Assembly: GCA_965651535.1 (NCBI GenBank)
Contig: CBFGSX010000028.1
Location: 1 to 16,820, forward strand
From: JAQGJA01 sp965651535
GTDB taxonomy: Bacteria > Pseudomonadota > Alphaproteobacteria > Micavibrionales > SZUA-601
Reading direction: 5' to 3'
DNA: 16,820 nucleotides
Shown: one piece after another, positions 1 through 6,607 of the stretch
How the letters are laid out: each line of letters opens with the position of its first letter
Position numbering within the stretch: position 1 is the stretch's first letter
Notes under the pieces: model-generated
The model's database searches: none
The model's input: only the letters and a program-made list of their open reading frames with translations
What the model was told of the DNA's origin: nothing
Program-made: the position numbers and the translations under genes

Positions 1-84
1 CACTCGGCCACGTCTCCGGCAGGTCTGTCTTAACATAGCCCACCTTGCGGCGCAACGATGATTTGGGGCTATCTCCCCCTTCCC

Positions 85-185
85 GTCATCCCCGTGGAAA
101 CGGGGATCCAGCGGCACAAAACCCAGGATTTCAACTGGATTCCCGCTGGAGTTTACCCCGTGCTACTACACGGGGCGGGAATGAC
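85..185. repeat. Palindromic double-hairpin element, copy 1
   Basis: Begins GTCATCCCCG and ends GCGGGAATGAC, so its outer ends are inverted copies. The left arm is a hairpin (CCCCGTGGAAACGGGG). The right arm keeps the ATTCCCGC...GCGGGAAT stem, but its loop is enlarged by a second nested hairpin (CCCCGTG-ctacta-CACGGGG). It lies just before the glycosyltransferase gene and is read through by an open frame that starts at 58. Positions 1-84 show no recognisable gene; short open stretches end at stops there, so the 3' end of an upstream gene cannot be excluded. Confidence 0.85.
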
Positions 186-243
186 GAAAGGCAATATGGC
201 ATCCTTTACTATTACCCATATTTTAACCCCCGAGGCCCAGAGT

Positions 244-1365
244 ATGAGGCCCATGAGTATCGCGGTCACCCATATCATCGCGTTCGACGAGGCGCCGGAA
301 AAAGACCTCGCCGGGGGCTATGGCATCCGCATCGCGCAGCTTCTCAAGGGGCTGGTCACCAGCGGCACGCAAGTCGAGCTGATCGCCCTGATTCAAGATA
401 GCGGGCTTTATCTTGAAAACTATCTCGCCGATCTCGAGCGCCACAGCGTGACCGTGACGCGGATCACCATCGGCCGCCAGTTCGACAATTTCGCCGTGTT
501 CCGCCACCTGACCGCGCTGTTGAAAGAGCGCCGCGAAAGCGTCGTCCACACGCATATGAGAATTGCAACGACAATCGGCCGCGCCGCCGCCATCGCTGCG
601 CGCGTCACCGGCATCGTCGATACGCGCTATGATCTGCGCGAAAGCGTCGGCTTCGATTATTTCAAATTGCACGTGCTGGAGCTGTTCACCGATTACACCA
701 TCGCCGTCGCGCCGCCCGTCGCACTGCATCTTGTGCAAAATCTGGCCTTTAATCCCGCCAAGATCACCATCATCCGTTACGGCATCAAACCGCCCGAGGT
801 TCTGGTGCCGCGCGAAAAAGCGCGCGAGGAGCTGGGCCTGCCCGATACGGGGTTTTGCATCGGCTATATGGGGCCGCTTTTGCGTTCGAAAAATCTTTCA
901 TTGGTCTTCGAAGCCGTCGACAAGCTGGACGGGGCGTATTTCTGCGTCGCGGGATCGGGCGAGGAAGCGCCGCATCTCCAACGCCGCGTGCAGGAAATGC
1001 GCATCGGCAACGTGATCTTTGCGCCGGACAAATCCTTTGACTATCTGTCGGCCTTTGACCTAGTCGTGCTGCCCTCGCGCAGCGAGGAGATCGGCAATTT
1101 GCTGCTCGAGGCGATGATCCGCAATATCCCCGTCGCGGGCGCTCCCAACGGCGTCATTCCCGACATTCTCAACAATGCCGAGCGCGGATTCTTTTTCAAC
1201 ACGGCCAAAGATTTGCGCTATATCGTCGAGCAAATGATGCAGATCCCCAACTGGGCCGAGCACCGCGCCATGGCGGCGTATCAGGACGTCATGGCGGATT
1301 TCACGCTGCACGCGACCATCGACAAGACGCGCCGCATCTATCAGGAATTATCGTACCGCACGTAA
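244..1365 (+). CDS. Glycosyltransferase, GT-B fold (GT4-like)
   Basis: Predicted to transfer a sugar from a nucleotide-sugar donor, probably at the cytoplasmic membrane face for a surface polysaccharide or glycolipid; the acceptor cannot be inferred. The 373-residue protein has an N-terminal Rossmann-like half (a glycine-rich GGYGIRIAQLL stretch near residue 25, VVHTHMR in the middle) and a C-terminal donor-binding half with GSGEE and SRSEEIGNLLLEAM. The latter carries the EX7E motif (E281 and E289) typical of retaining GT-B enzymes, followed by PVAGAPNGVIPDIL. The frame is open from 58, but the first 43 codons cover a palindromic repeat. I choose ATG 244 because GAGG lies 8 bases upstream and the first beta-strand (SIAVTHIIAF) follows directly. 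ATG 196 and 253 are alternatives. The 3' end overlaps the convergent aldolase gene by 18 bases. Family call is firm; exact role is unknown. Confidence 0.85.
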   Translation: MRPMSIAVTHIIAFDEAPEKDLAGGYGIRIAQLLKGLVTSGTQVELIALIQDSGLYLENYLADLERHSVTVTRITIGRQFDNFAVFRHLTALLKERRESVVHTHMRIATTIGRAAAIAARVTGIVDTRYDLRESVGFDYFKLHVLELFTDYTIAVAPPVALHLVQNLAFNPAKITIIRYGIKPPEVLVPREKAREELGLPDTGFCIGYMGPLLRSKNLSLVFEAVDKLDGAYFCVAGSGEEAPHLQRRVQEMRIGNVIFAPDKSFDYLSAFDLVVLPSRSEEIGNLLLEAMIRNIPVAGAPNGVIPDILNNAERGFFFNTAKDLRYIVEQMMQIPNWAEHRAMAAYQDVMADFTLHATIDKTRRIYQELSYRT

Positions 1366-2103
1366 TCCGGCGGGCGTATCGGCTTCGGCCTCTTCTTCGG
1401 GAGAAAACCACGCGCGCGCCGCCGCCTGAAGCATGGCGGTATCCGAAGCCGCGAACTGGAAATCCGGCGACAGATTATCGGGCAATGCGCCCTCCCATCC
1501 CCACGGCAACTCCACGCCTTCGGCGGCGTTGATGATTTTATCGATGGCGTGGCGCACATCGGCATTGGCCGAGGCAAAACCTTTTTCCATCGCCACGGCC
1601 AGTTTTTCCGCGTTAATCAGGAAACCGTCCACGCCCGTGACCTCGGCAATTTCCTCGGCCTGCGCGACAGTTTGCGGGTGCGCGATCTCGATCACCAGCG
1701 TGATCTGGTCGTTCAACGCCTCGAGCGATACGTCGCCCGCAGGCAGGAATTTCGTCCCCGCGCACGGCACATAGGGCCGCGCGCCTTCGGGCGGATAGAG
1801 GCAAGCCGCCATGATTTTTTCCGCTTCAGACGCGTAATGAATCCCCGTCAGCACCAGACCGTCCGCGCCCAGATTGAGATAATTCTGCACATTGGCGATA
1901 TGGGCCTCGCAGCGCACGAGAAAAGGCGTTTCGCCTGCGGCTGCGATCATGGCCGAAAAAATTTCCGGTGAAACCGGATTGGCCGCCGCGTCGAAGACGA
2001 AGAAATCCACCTTGTCGCGCAGCAACGCGCAGATTGCCGGATCGCGCAAGGTCAGCGTCACGCCGCGCGTCTCGTGCAAAATGGCTTCAGACAACTGGGT
2101 CAT
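1348..2103 (-). CDS. HpcH/HpaI-family aldolase (PEP/pyruvate-binding TIM barrel)
   Basis: Likely a metal-dependent aldolase or lyase on 2-keto acid substrates, of the HpcH/HpaI/citrate-lyase-beta superfamily. The 251-residue length suits the family. Visible signatures are LVRCEAHIANVQNYLNLGAD followed by GLVLTGI (family pattern: vR...vlDaGadGiivP), the YPPEGARPY segment (family YPPxGxR), the Glu of LVIEIAHPQT as metal ligand, and GVDGFLINAEKLA, matching the family GvDglfiGpaDLs. The last motif is altered (the usual Asp before Leu-Ser is missing), so substrate or activity may differ from RhmA/HpaI. A start at ATG 2121 is also open, but neither start has a Shine-Dalgarno sequence. A TATACT box at 2115-2110 sits just ahead of ATG 2103, which favours the downstream start. 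It follows the gat operon on the same strand, after a terminator-like hairpin, and converges with the glycosyltransferase gene. Confidence 0.8.
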   Translation of the reverse strand: MTQLSEAILHETRGVTLTLRDPAICALLRDKVDFFVFDAAANPVSPEIFSAMIAAAGETPFLVRCEAHIANVQNYLNLGADGLVLTGIHYASEAEKIMAACLYPPEGARPYVPCAGTKFLPAGDVSLEALNDQITLVIEIAHPQTVAQAEEIAEVTGVDGFLINAEKLAVAMEKGFASANADVRHAIDKIINAAEGVELPWGWEGALPDNLSPDFQFAASDTAMLQAAARAWFSPEEEAEADTPAGLRAVR

Positions 2104-2109
2104 AAGGGG

Positions 2110-2115
2110 AGTATA
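2110..2115 (-). promoter_or_regulatory. Possible -10 box for the aldolase gene
   Basis: TATACT on the minus strand ends 6 bases before ATG 2103, so transcription would begin at or next to the start codon. The -35 region 17 bases upstream (GTGGAT) is poor, and the spacer is the T-run of the preceding hairpin. Weak evidence. Confidence 0.3.
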
Positions 2116-2126
2116 GCCCATTTGTT

Positions 2127-2163
2127 AAAAAAATCCACGGCCTTCGGACTTGATCCGGAGGCC
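2127..2163 (-). terminator. Terminator-like hairpin after gatB
   Basis: On the minus strand GGCCTCCGGA-tcaag-TCCGAAGGCC forms a 10-base-pair stem with one wobble, followed after five bases by seven T residues. It lies between gatB and the aldolase gene and could end the gat operon transcript. It is also the left half of a double-hairpin element. Confidence 0.5.
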
Positions 2164-2198
2164 CAAGAAAATGGGTCCCCGGGACAAGCCCGAGGACC
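2139..2198. repeat. Double-hairpin element, copy 2 (variant)
   Basis: Two adjacent GC-rich hairpins, 2139-2163 (GGCCTTCGGA/TCCGGAGGCC) and 2174-2198 (GGTCCCCGGG/CCCGAGGACC), separated by ten bases. The layout is the same as in the other elements but the arm sequence differs, so this may be a separate subfamily. It fills the gap between gatB and the aldolase gene. Confidence 0.55.
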
Positions 2199-2204
2199 GT
2201 ATTT

Positions 2205-3677
2205 TTACGACAGTTTCTTCTTCAAAATCTCATTGACCGCGTCGGGGTTGGCCTTGCCTTGCGATTGCTTCATCACCTGTCCGACGAAGAAGCCGAAAAG
2301 CTTGTCCTTGCCGCCGCGATAATCGGCCACCTGAGACGGGTTGGCCGCAATCACCGCGTCGATAATCGCCTCGATCGCGCCGGTGTCGGTCACCTGTTTC
2401 AGGCCTTTTTCCTCGACGATCTGCGCCGCTTCGCCGCCCTGCTCCAGCATGATGGCGAACACATCCTTGGCGATCTTGCCGCTGATGGTGTTGTCCTCGA
2501 TCAGATCGAGCAAACCGGCCAGTTGCGCCGCCACAATCGGGCTGTCGGCAATATCTTTGCCCTGTTTGTTCAACGCGCCGAGCAATTCGGTGATGACCCA
2601 GTTGGCCGCACGCTTGGTGTCGCGCTTTTTGCCGCCATGCGTCACCACGCTTTCGTAATATGCGGCCAGTTCCTTTTCCGCGATCAACACGCCGGCATCG
2701 TAATTATTCAGGCCGAAATCGCCCATGAAGCGTTTCTTTTTCTGATCGGGCAGCTCCGGCAAAGCGGCGCGCAGATCGTCGATCTCCTTGTCCGTCAATT
2801 CCAGAGGCAGCAAATCGGGGCACGGGAAATAACGGTAATCATGCGCCTCTTCCTTGGAGCGCATCGAGCGCGTGATTCCCTGATCGGGGTCCCACAAACG
2901 CGTTTCCTGATGAATCTCGCCGCCCTCTTCGAGAATTTCGATCTGGCGGCGCGCTTCGTATTCAATCGCCATCATGATGTTGCGGATCGAGTTGACGTTT
3001 TTTGTCTCCGTGCGCGTGCCGAATTTCTCGCCGGGCTTGCGCATGGACAAATTTACGTCGCAGCGCAAATTCCCCTGCTCCATATTGCCGTCGCACGCGC
3101 CAAGGTAACGCAAAATCGAACGCAATTTCTTGATATAGGCCGCGACCTCGTCCGCGCTGCGCAGATCGGGCTTGGAGACAATCTCCATCAGCGCGACGCC
3201 CGCGCGGTTCAGATCGACATAGGTTTTCGTCGGATGCTGGTCGTGCATGGATTTTCCGGCATCCTGCTCGAGGTGCAGACGCTCGATGCCGATGGTCTTG
3301 ATCGTGCCATCTTCGAGATCGATCTCGATCTCGCCTTCGCCGACAATCGGGTGCTGGTATTGCGAAATCTGGTAGCCCGTCGGCAGATCGGGATAGAAAT
3401 AATTTTTCCGCTCGAACACCGAGCGCTTGTTGATTGCGGCATTGAGGCCAAGACCCACCTTGACAGCCTGCTCGACGCAATAGGCATTGAGCACGGGCAG
3501 CATCCCCGGCATGCCCGCATCGACCAGCGACACATGATCGTTGGGCGCGCCGCCGAACTCGGTGGATGCACCGGAAAAAAGTTTTGAGTTCGAGATGACC
3601 TGGGCATGGACTTCGAGGCCGATGACCATTTCCCACTCGCCGGTATTGCCTTTGACAAGGTTTTTATTGTCGGTCAT
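2205..3677 (-). CDS. gatB: Asp/Glu-tRNA(Asn/Gln) amidotransferase subunit B
   Basis: GatB binds misacylated Glu-tRNA(Gln) or Asp-tRNA(Asn), phosphorylates the side chain with ATP, and receives ammonia from GatA to give Gln-tRNA or Asn-tRNA in the cytoplasm. The 490-residue protein is full length. The cradle domain starts with WEMVIGLEVHAQV, followed by TEFGGAPN, DAGMPGMLPVLN, KNYFYPDLPTGYQISQY, the signature DLNRAGVALMEIVSKPDL, GNLRCDVNLSMR and TETKNVNSIRN. The C-terminal helical and YqeY-like tRNA-binding region begins near residue 340. The ATG follows the DUF805 stop codon by two bases (TAGACATG), so translation is probably coupled. Its Shine-Dalgarno is weak. Last gene of the gat operon. 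Confidence 0.97.
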   Translation of the reverse strand: MTDNKNLVKGNTGEWEMVIGLEVHAQVISNSKLFSGASTEFGGAPNDHVSLVDAGMPGMLPVLNAYCVEQAVKVGLGLNAAINKRSVFERKNYFYPDLPTGYQISQYQHPIVGEGEIEIDLEDGTIKTIGIERLHLEQDAGKSMHDQHPTKTYVDLNRAGVALMEIVSKPDLRSADEVAAYIKKLRSILRYLGACDGNMEQGNLRCDVNLSMRKPGEKFGTRTETKNVNSIRNIMMAIEYEARRQIEILEEGGEIHQETRLWDPDQGITRSMRSKEEAHDYRYFPCPDLLPLELTDKEIDDLRAALPELPDQKKKRFMGDFGLNNYDAGVLIAEKELAAYYESVVTHGGKKRDTKRAANWVITELLGALNKQGKDIADSPIVAAQLAGLLDLIEDNTISGKIAKDVFAIMLEQGGEAAQIVEEKGLKQVTDTGAIEAIIDAVIAANPSQVADYRGGKDKLFGFFVGQVMKQSQGKANPDAVNEILKKKLS

Positions 3678-3679
3678 GT

Positions 3680-4033
3680 CTATGCTTTCACAGGTTCCGG
3701 GCCGTATTTATTGGGGCCTTCCGTGCCTTTCATGCACATCAGGACGATGAATGCGATCAACCCGATCAGCGGAATGGCGAATACAAGCTGCCACCAGCCC
3801 GTCTGCCCGACATCGTGCAGTCGCCGCGCCGATGTTGCGATACAGGGCCAGATCAGCGCCAACATGACGAGGATGGCGAATGGACCCCAATCCTTGAAGC
3901 CGAAAGCCATATCCAAAACCGAGGCGACGATGCTGATACCCAAAGCGGGCAACACCACGCGCATGGCAAAATCACGGCGCGAGAGCCTTCCTTCGAACGT
4001 CGTGTAAAATTCAATCAGTTCCCTTTTATCCAT
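3680..4033 (-). CDS. DUF805 family small inner-membrane protein
   Basis: A 117-residue membrane protein of the DUF805 (YhaH-like) family, whose molecular role is not established. Visible family marks are FEGRLSRRDF at residues 13-22 (family: GRisRkeFW), SARRLHDVGQTGWW at 68-81, and the C-terminal GTEGPNKYGPEP at 103-114. About three hydrophobic segments are visible, near residues 23-46, 50-66 and 80-101. I start it at ATG 4033 rather than at the upstream open frame (to 4117) because AAGGAG lies 8 bases before this ATG and the family N-terminus begins here. It sits one base after the gatA stop and two bases before gatB, so it is embedded in the amidotransferase operon. Nothing in the sequence links it functionally to tRNA amidation; co-expression is the only clue. 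Confidence 0.85.
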   Translation of the reverse strand: MDKRELIEFYTTFEGRLSRRDFAMRVVLPALGISIVASVLDMAFGFKDWGPFAILVMLALIWPCIATSARRLHDVGQTGWWQLVFAIPLIGLIAFIVLMCMKGTEGPNKYGPEPVKA

Positions 4034-4034
4034 T

Positions 4035-5507
4035 TTACCAGCTCCTTTCGGGTTTCGCCGTGAATTTCGCGGCCTTCTCCAAAACGTGACCGACCTTGAA
4101 CAAAGTTTCCTCATCAAAGGGCTTTCCGATCAGCTGCAACCCAAGAGGCAGGCCTTTGTCATCAAGCGATGACGGCACGGACATGCCCGGCAGTCCGGCG
4201 AGGTTTACCGGCACCGTGAATACATCTTCGAGATACATCTTGAGCGGATCGTCCTGTTTCTCGCCGATCTTGAAGGCCGAGCCGGGCGTGGTCGGCGTCA
4301 GGATGACATCGACTTTCTTATAGGCCTCGGCGAAATCCTGTGCGATCAGCGCGCGGATTTTCTGCGCGCGCAGATAATAGGCATCGTAATACCCCGCCGA
4401 CAAAACGTATGTCCCGATCAGAATACGGCGCTGCACCTCGGCACCGAAACCCGCCGCGCGGGTCAGCTCATACGTTTCCGTCAAATCCTTGCCTTCGACG
4501 CGGTTGCCGTAACGCATCCCGTCATAGCGCGCGAGATTCGACGAACATTCGGCGGGTGCAAGAATGTAATAGGTCGCCAGCGAATATTTCGTATGCGGCA
4601 GGGAAATATCGACAATCTCCGCGCCGGCATCCTTGAGCCACGCAATCCCCTGTTGCCAGTTCTTTTCGATCTCGGGGGCCATGCCGTCGATGCGGTATTC
4701 CTTGGGAATGCCGACTTTCAGGCCTTTGATGGATTGGCCGATGGCGGCGGCGTAATCCGGCACAGGCACATTCACGCTGGTGGAATCTTTTGCGTCCCAT
4801 CCCGCCATGGCACGCAGCATGATGGCCGCGTCCTCGACGCTGCGCGTCAGCGGCCCGGCTTGATCGAGAGAGGAAGCAAACGCCACAATCCCCCAGCGCG
4901 AGCAACGCCCATAGGTCGGCTTGATGCCGACAATGCCCGTCACCGATGCAGGCTGGCGGATCGAGCCGCCCGTATCCGTTCCCGTTGCCGCAATCGCAAT
5001 GCGCGCCGACACGGCCGCGCTTGAGCCACCCGACGAACCGCCGGGAATGCGCGCCAGATCATTGTCGCCCTTAGCTTTCCACGGAGACAACACATTGCCA
5101 TAGGCGCTGGTGATATTCGCGGAACCCATGGCGAATTCGTCCATCGACACCTTGCCCAGCATGACCGCGCCGTTGCGGAACAGATTGTCGGACACGGTGG
5201 ATTCATAAGTCGGCTTGAAGCCTTTGAGAATTTTGCTGCCCGCGGTGGTCTGCACGCCTTTGGTGCAATACAAATCCTTCATCGCGATGGGCACGCCTTC
5301 CATCAACCCCGCTTCGCCCTTGGCGCGGCGCGCGTCGGATTGTTTTGCCTGTTCGCGCGCGACATCTGGCGTTTCAAGAATGAACGCGTTCAGCACACGC
5401 GCCTCTTCGACGGCTTTGATATGCGCCTCGGTCAGCTCCAGCGACGTGAATTCTTTTTTTGCCAGACCGTCCAAGGCCTGTTTCATCGTGAGATCGGTAA
5501 GAGCCAT
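4035..5507 (-). CDS. gatA: Asp/Glu-tRNA(Asn/Gln) amidotransferase subunit A
   Basis: The glutaminase subunit of GatCAB: it hydrolyses glutamine and passes ammonia to GatB. The 490-residue amidase-signature protein has the Ser-cisSer-Lys triad visible as K77 (VPIAMKDLY), S158 (GGSSGGSS) and S182 (GTDTGGSIRQP). The 24-residue spacing between the two serines equals that in characterised GatA. The glycine-rich signature and GIKPTYGRCSRWG follow, and the C-terminus LPLGLQLIGKPFDEETL is complete. The ATG overlaps the gatC stop by one base (TAATG) with AGGTGG upstream, which indicates translational coupling. Its 3' end carries the ribosome-binding site of the DUF805 gene. Confidence 0.98.
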   Translation of the reverse strand: MALTDLTMKQALDGLAKKEFTSLELTEAHIKAVEEARVLNAFILETPDVAREQAKQSDARRAKGEAGLMEGVPIAMKDLYCTKGVQTTAGSKILKGFKPTYESTVSDNLFRNGAVMLGKVSMDEFAMGSANITSAYGNVLSPWKAKGDNDLARIPGGSSGGSSAAVSARIAIAATGTDTGGSIRQPASVTGIVGIKPTYGRCSRWGIVAFASSLDQAGPLTRSVEDAAIMLRAMAGWDAKDSTSVNVPVPDYAAAIGQSIKGLKVGIPKEYRIDGMAPEIEKNWQQGIAWLKDAGAEIVDISLPHTKYSLATYYILAPAECSSNLARYDGMRYGNRVEGKDLTETYELTRAAGFGAEVQRRILIGTYVLSAGYYDAYYLRAQKIRALIAQDFAEAYKKVDVILTPTTPGSAFKIGEKQDDPLKMYLEDVFTVPVNLAGLPGMSVPSSLDDKGLPLGLQLIGKPFDEETLFKVGHVLEKAAKFTAKPERSW

Positions 5508-5788
5508 TATTCAACCACCTTCGGAACGACAAAAAATCCTTCGGCACTTTCGGGCGCATTGGCGACGATATCGGCTTGCTTGTTGCCGTCCGTCACTTCA
5601 TCGGGGCGGCGATAGGCCGCTTGCTTCACGACGGATGTCATGGGCTGCACACCCTCGACATTGACCTCGTTAAGCTGTTCGATCCATTTAAAGATCCCGC
5701 CAAGATCCACGGCCAGAGCCTCGGCGCGGGCGTCATCGATTTTGAGCCGGGCCAGTCGGGCCACTTTGAGAACCGTTTGTTTATCCAT
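5507..5788 (-). CDS. gatC: Asp/Glu-tRNA(Asn/Gln) amidotransferase subunit C
   Basis: Small GatC subunit (93 residues) that wraps around and stabilises the GatA-GatB interface. Typical features are the N-terminal VLKVARLARLKI helix, LGGIFKWIEQLNEVNVEGVQPM, the RPDEVTDG turn and the C-terminal GFFVVPKVVE. I use ATG 5788, which has TTGGGG 8 bases upstream; a TTG two codons earlier is also in frame but less likely. First gene of the operon gatC-gatA-DUF805-gatB, divergent from ruvX. A palindromic element (5809-5884) occupies most of the shared upstream region, so the operon promoter must lie in or around it. I could not identify a convincing one. Confidence 0.95.
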   Translation of the reverse strand: MDKQTVLKVARLARLKIDDARAEALAVDLGGIFKWIEQLNEVNVEGVQPMTSVVKQAAYRRPDEVTDGNKQADIVANAPESAEGFFVVPKVVE

Positions 5789-5808
5789 ATCCAAAACCCC
5801 AATAAAAT

Positions 5809-5884
5809 GTCATCCCCGTGAAAACGAGGATCCAGCGGCGCAAAATCATGAACTTGGCTGGATTCCCGCTTTCGCGGGAATGAC
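5809..5884. repeat. Palindromic double-hairpin element, copy 3
   Basis: Starts GTCATCCCCG, has a left hairpin CCCCGTGAAAACGAGG, then GATCCAG, a 24-base centre, CTGGATTCCC, and a right hairpin ATTCCCGCTTTCGCGGGAAT, ending ATGAC. The right arm exactly fits the 20-base neisserial dRS3 pattern ATTCCC-N8-GGGAAT. It fills the divergent gatC/ruvX intergenic region. Confidence 0.9.
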
Positions 5885-5905
5885 GGATAGGGTAAGAATT
5901 TTACC

Positions 5906-6436
5906 ATGTCCCTGTCAATCCACCCGCTGGCCGAATTTCCGGCGATTATCGCGCCGCCCGTGCGTCTGGCGGCCCTTGATATTGGCCAAAAAACCATCGG
6001 AATCGCGCTTTCGACCCCCGACTGGCAGATGGCCACGCCGTTAACCACCCTCAAACGCGGCAAATGGGCCGCCGATCTGGCCGCGCTGGAAAAGACTTTG
6101 ACGGGTTTTGGCGTAGGCGGTCTGATCGTGGGCCTGCCTCTCAATATGGACGACTCTGAGGGCTCCGCTGCCCAAAGCGTCAAGCAGGTTGTTTTCAATT
6201 TAATCAAAGCGAGCCCCAAATGGCTCGATGGCCCGATCGCTTTTTGGGACGAGCGCCTGTCCACCGCCGCCGCCAAGGATTTGCTCAACACCCCGCGCGC
6301 GGCGGCAAAATCTTCCGGCGCGCTGGATGCCGTCGCCGCGCAAGTGATTTTGCAAGGCGCTCTGGATTATCTCCTTACTGTCATCCCCGGCCACGAGCGC
6401 AGCAGCGCGAGGCCGAACGGGGATCCAGTTGAATGA
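5906..6436 (+). CDS. ruvX: RuvX/YqgF-family pre-16S rRNA nuclease / Holliday-junction resolvase homologue
   Basis: RNase H-fold protein; members are proposed to process the 16S rRNA 5' end or to resolve Holliday junctions. It has 176 residues, against a usual 130-160. The core shows LAALDIGQKTIGIALS (D25), LIVGLPLNMDDSEGSAAQSV, FWDERLSTAAAKDLL (E116) and LDAVAAQVILQGALDYL (D141), so the acidic active-site residues are present. Two additions stand out: about 18 extra residues before the first strand, and a 19-residue tail (158-176) encoded entirely by a palindromic repeat that also supplies the stop codon. The tail is therefore probably not part of the fold. The start at ATG 5906 has no strong Shine-Dalgarno; a small inverted repeat GGTAA-N5-TTACC directly abuts it. 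Confidence 0.92.
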   Translation: MSLSIHPLAEFPAIIAPPVRLAALDIGQKTIGIALSTPDWQMATPLTTLKRGKWAADLAALEKTLTGFGVGGLIVGLPLNMDDSEGSAAQSVKQVVFNLIKASPKWLDGPIAFWDERLSTAAAKDLLNTPRAAAKSSGALDAVAAQVILQGALDYLLTVIPGHERSSARPNGDPVE

Positions 6437-6481
6437 CGCGTAGCGCAAAATCTTCTGGATTCCCGCTTTCGCGGGAATGGC
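6380..6481. repeat. Palindromic double-hairpin element, copy 4, forming the 3' end of ruvX
   Basis: Starts GTCATCCCCG and ends ATTCCCGCTTTCGCGGGAAT plus GGC. The left hairpin has an enlarged, itself palindromic loop (GGCCacgagcgc...gcgaGGCC region) closed by CCCC/GGGG. The first 57 bases are the last codons and stop of ruvX; the rest is intergenic. The right arm is identical to that of copy 3. Confidence 0.88.
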
Positions 6482-6509
6482 GATTGGGGTAAGTTGAAAA
6501 AACCGATTT

Positions 6510-6588
6510 CCCGGCGAAGGCCGGGATCCATTCATCCGCATGACAAACGATTGTTTATCGGCATAATGGACCCCGACCTGCGTCGGGG
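6510..6588. repeat. Double-hairpin element, copy 5 (variant)
   Basis: Two hairpins, CCCGGCGAAGGCCGGG at 6510-6525 and CCCCGAC-ctgc-GTCGGGG at 6571-6588, are flanked inward by ATCCATT and AATGGA, which are inverted to each other. Same design as the GTCAT...ATGAC elements with different arm bases. It lies between ruvX and plsY, only 19 bases before the plsY start, and keeps an upstream extension of the plsY frame open. Confidence 0.7.
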
Positions 6589-6607
6589 AAACGGACAGAG
6601 GAAAACC

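Noticed and set aside
1..84. Possible 3' end of an upstream gene
   Set aside because: Short open stretches end at stops near 31-38, but too little sequence is present to identify any product.
2259..3587. Long open frame (442 codons) on the plus strand
   Set aside because: It lies wholly antisense to gatB, whose protein matches its family along its length; its translation has no family features and reflects codon bias of the opposite strand.
6494..6607. Longer plsY start
   Set aside because: The added residues come from a palindromic element and lack family similarity; ATG 6608 has a proper Shine-Dalgarno sequence.
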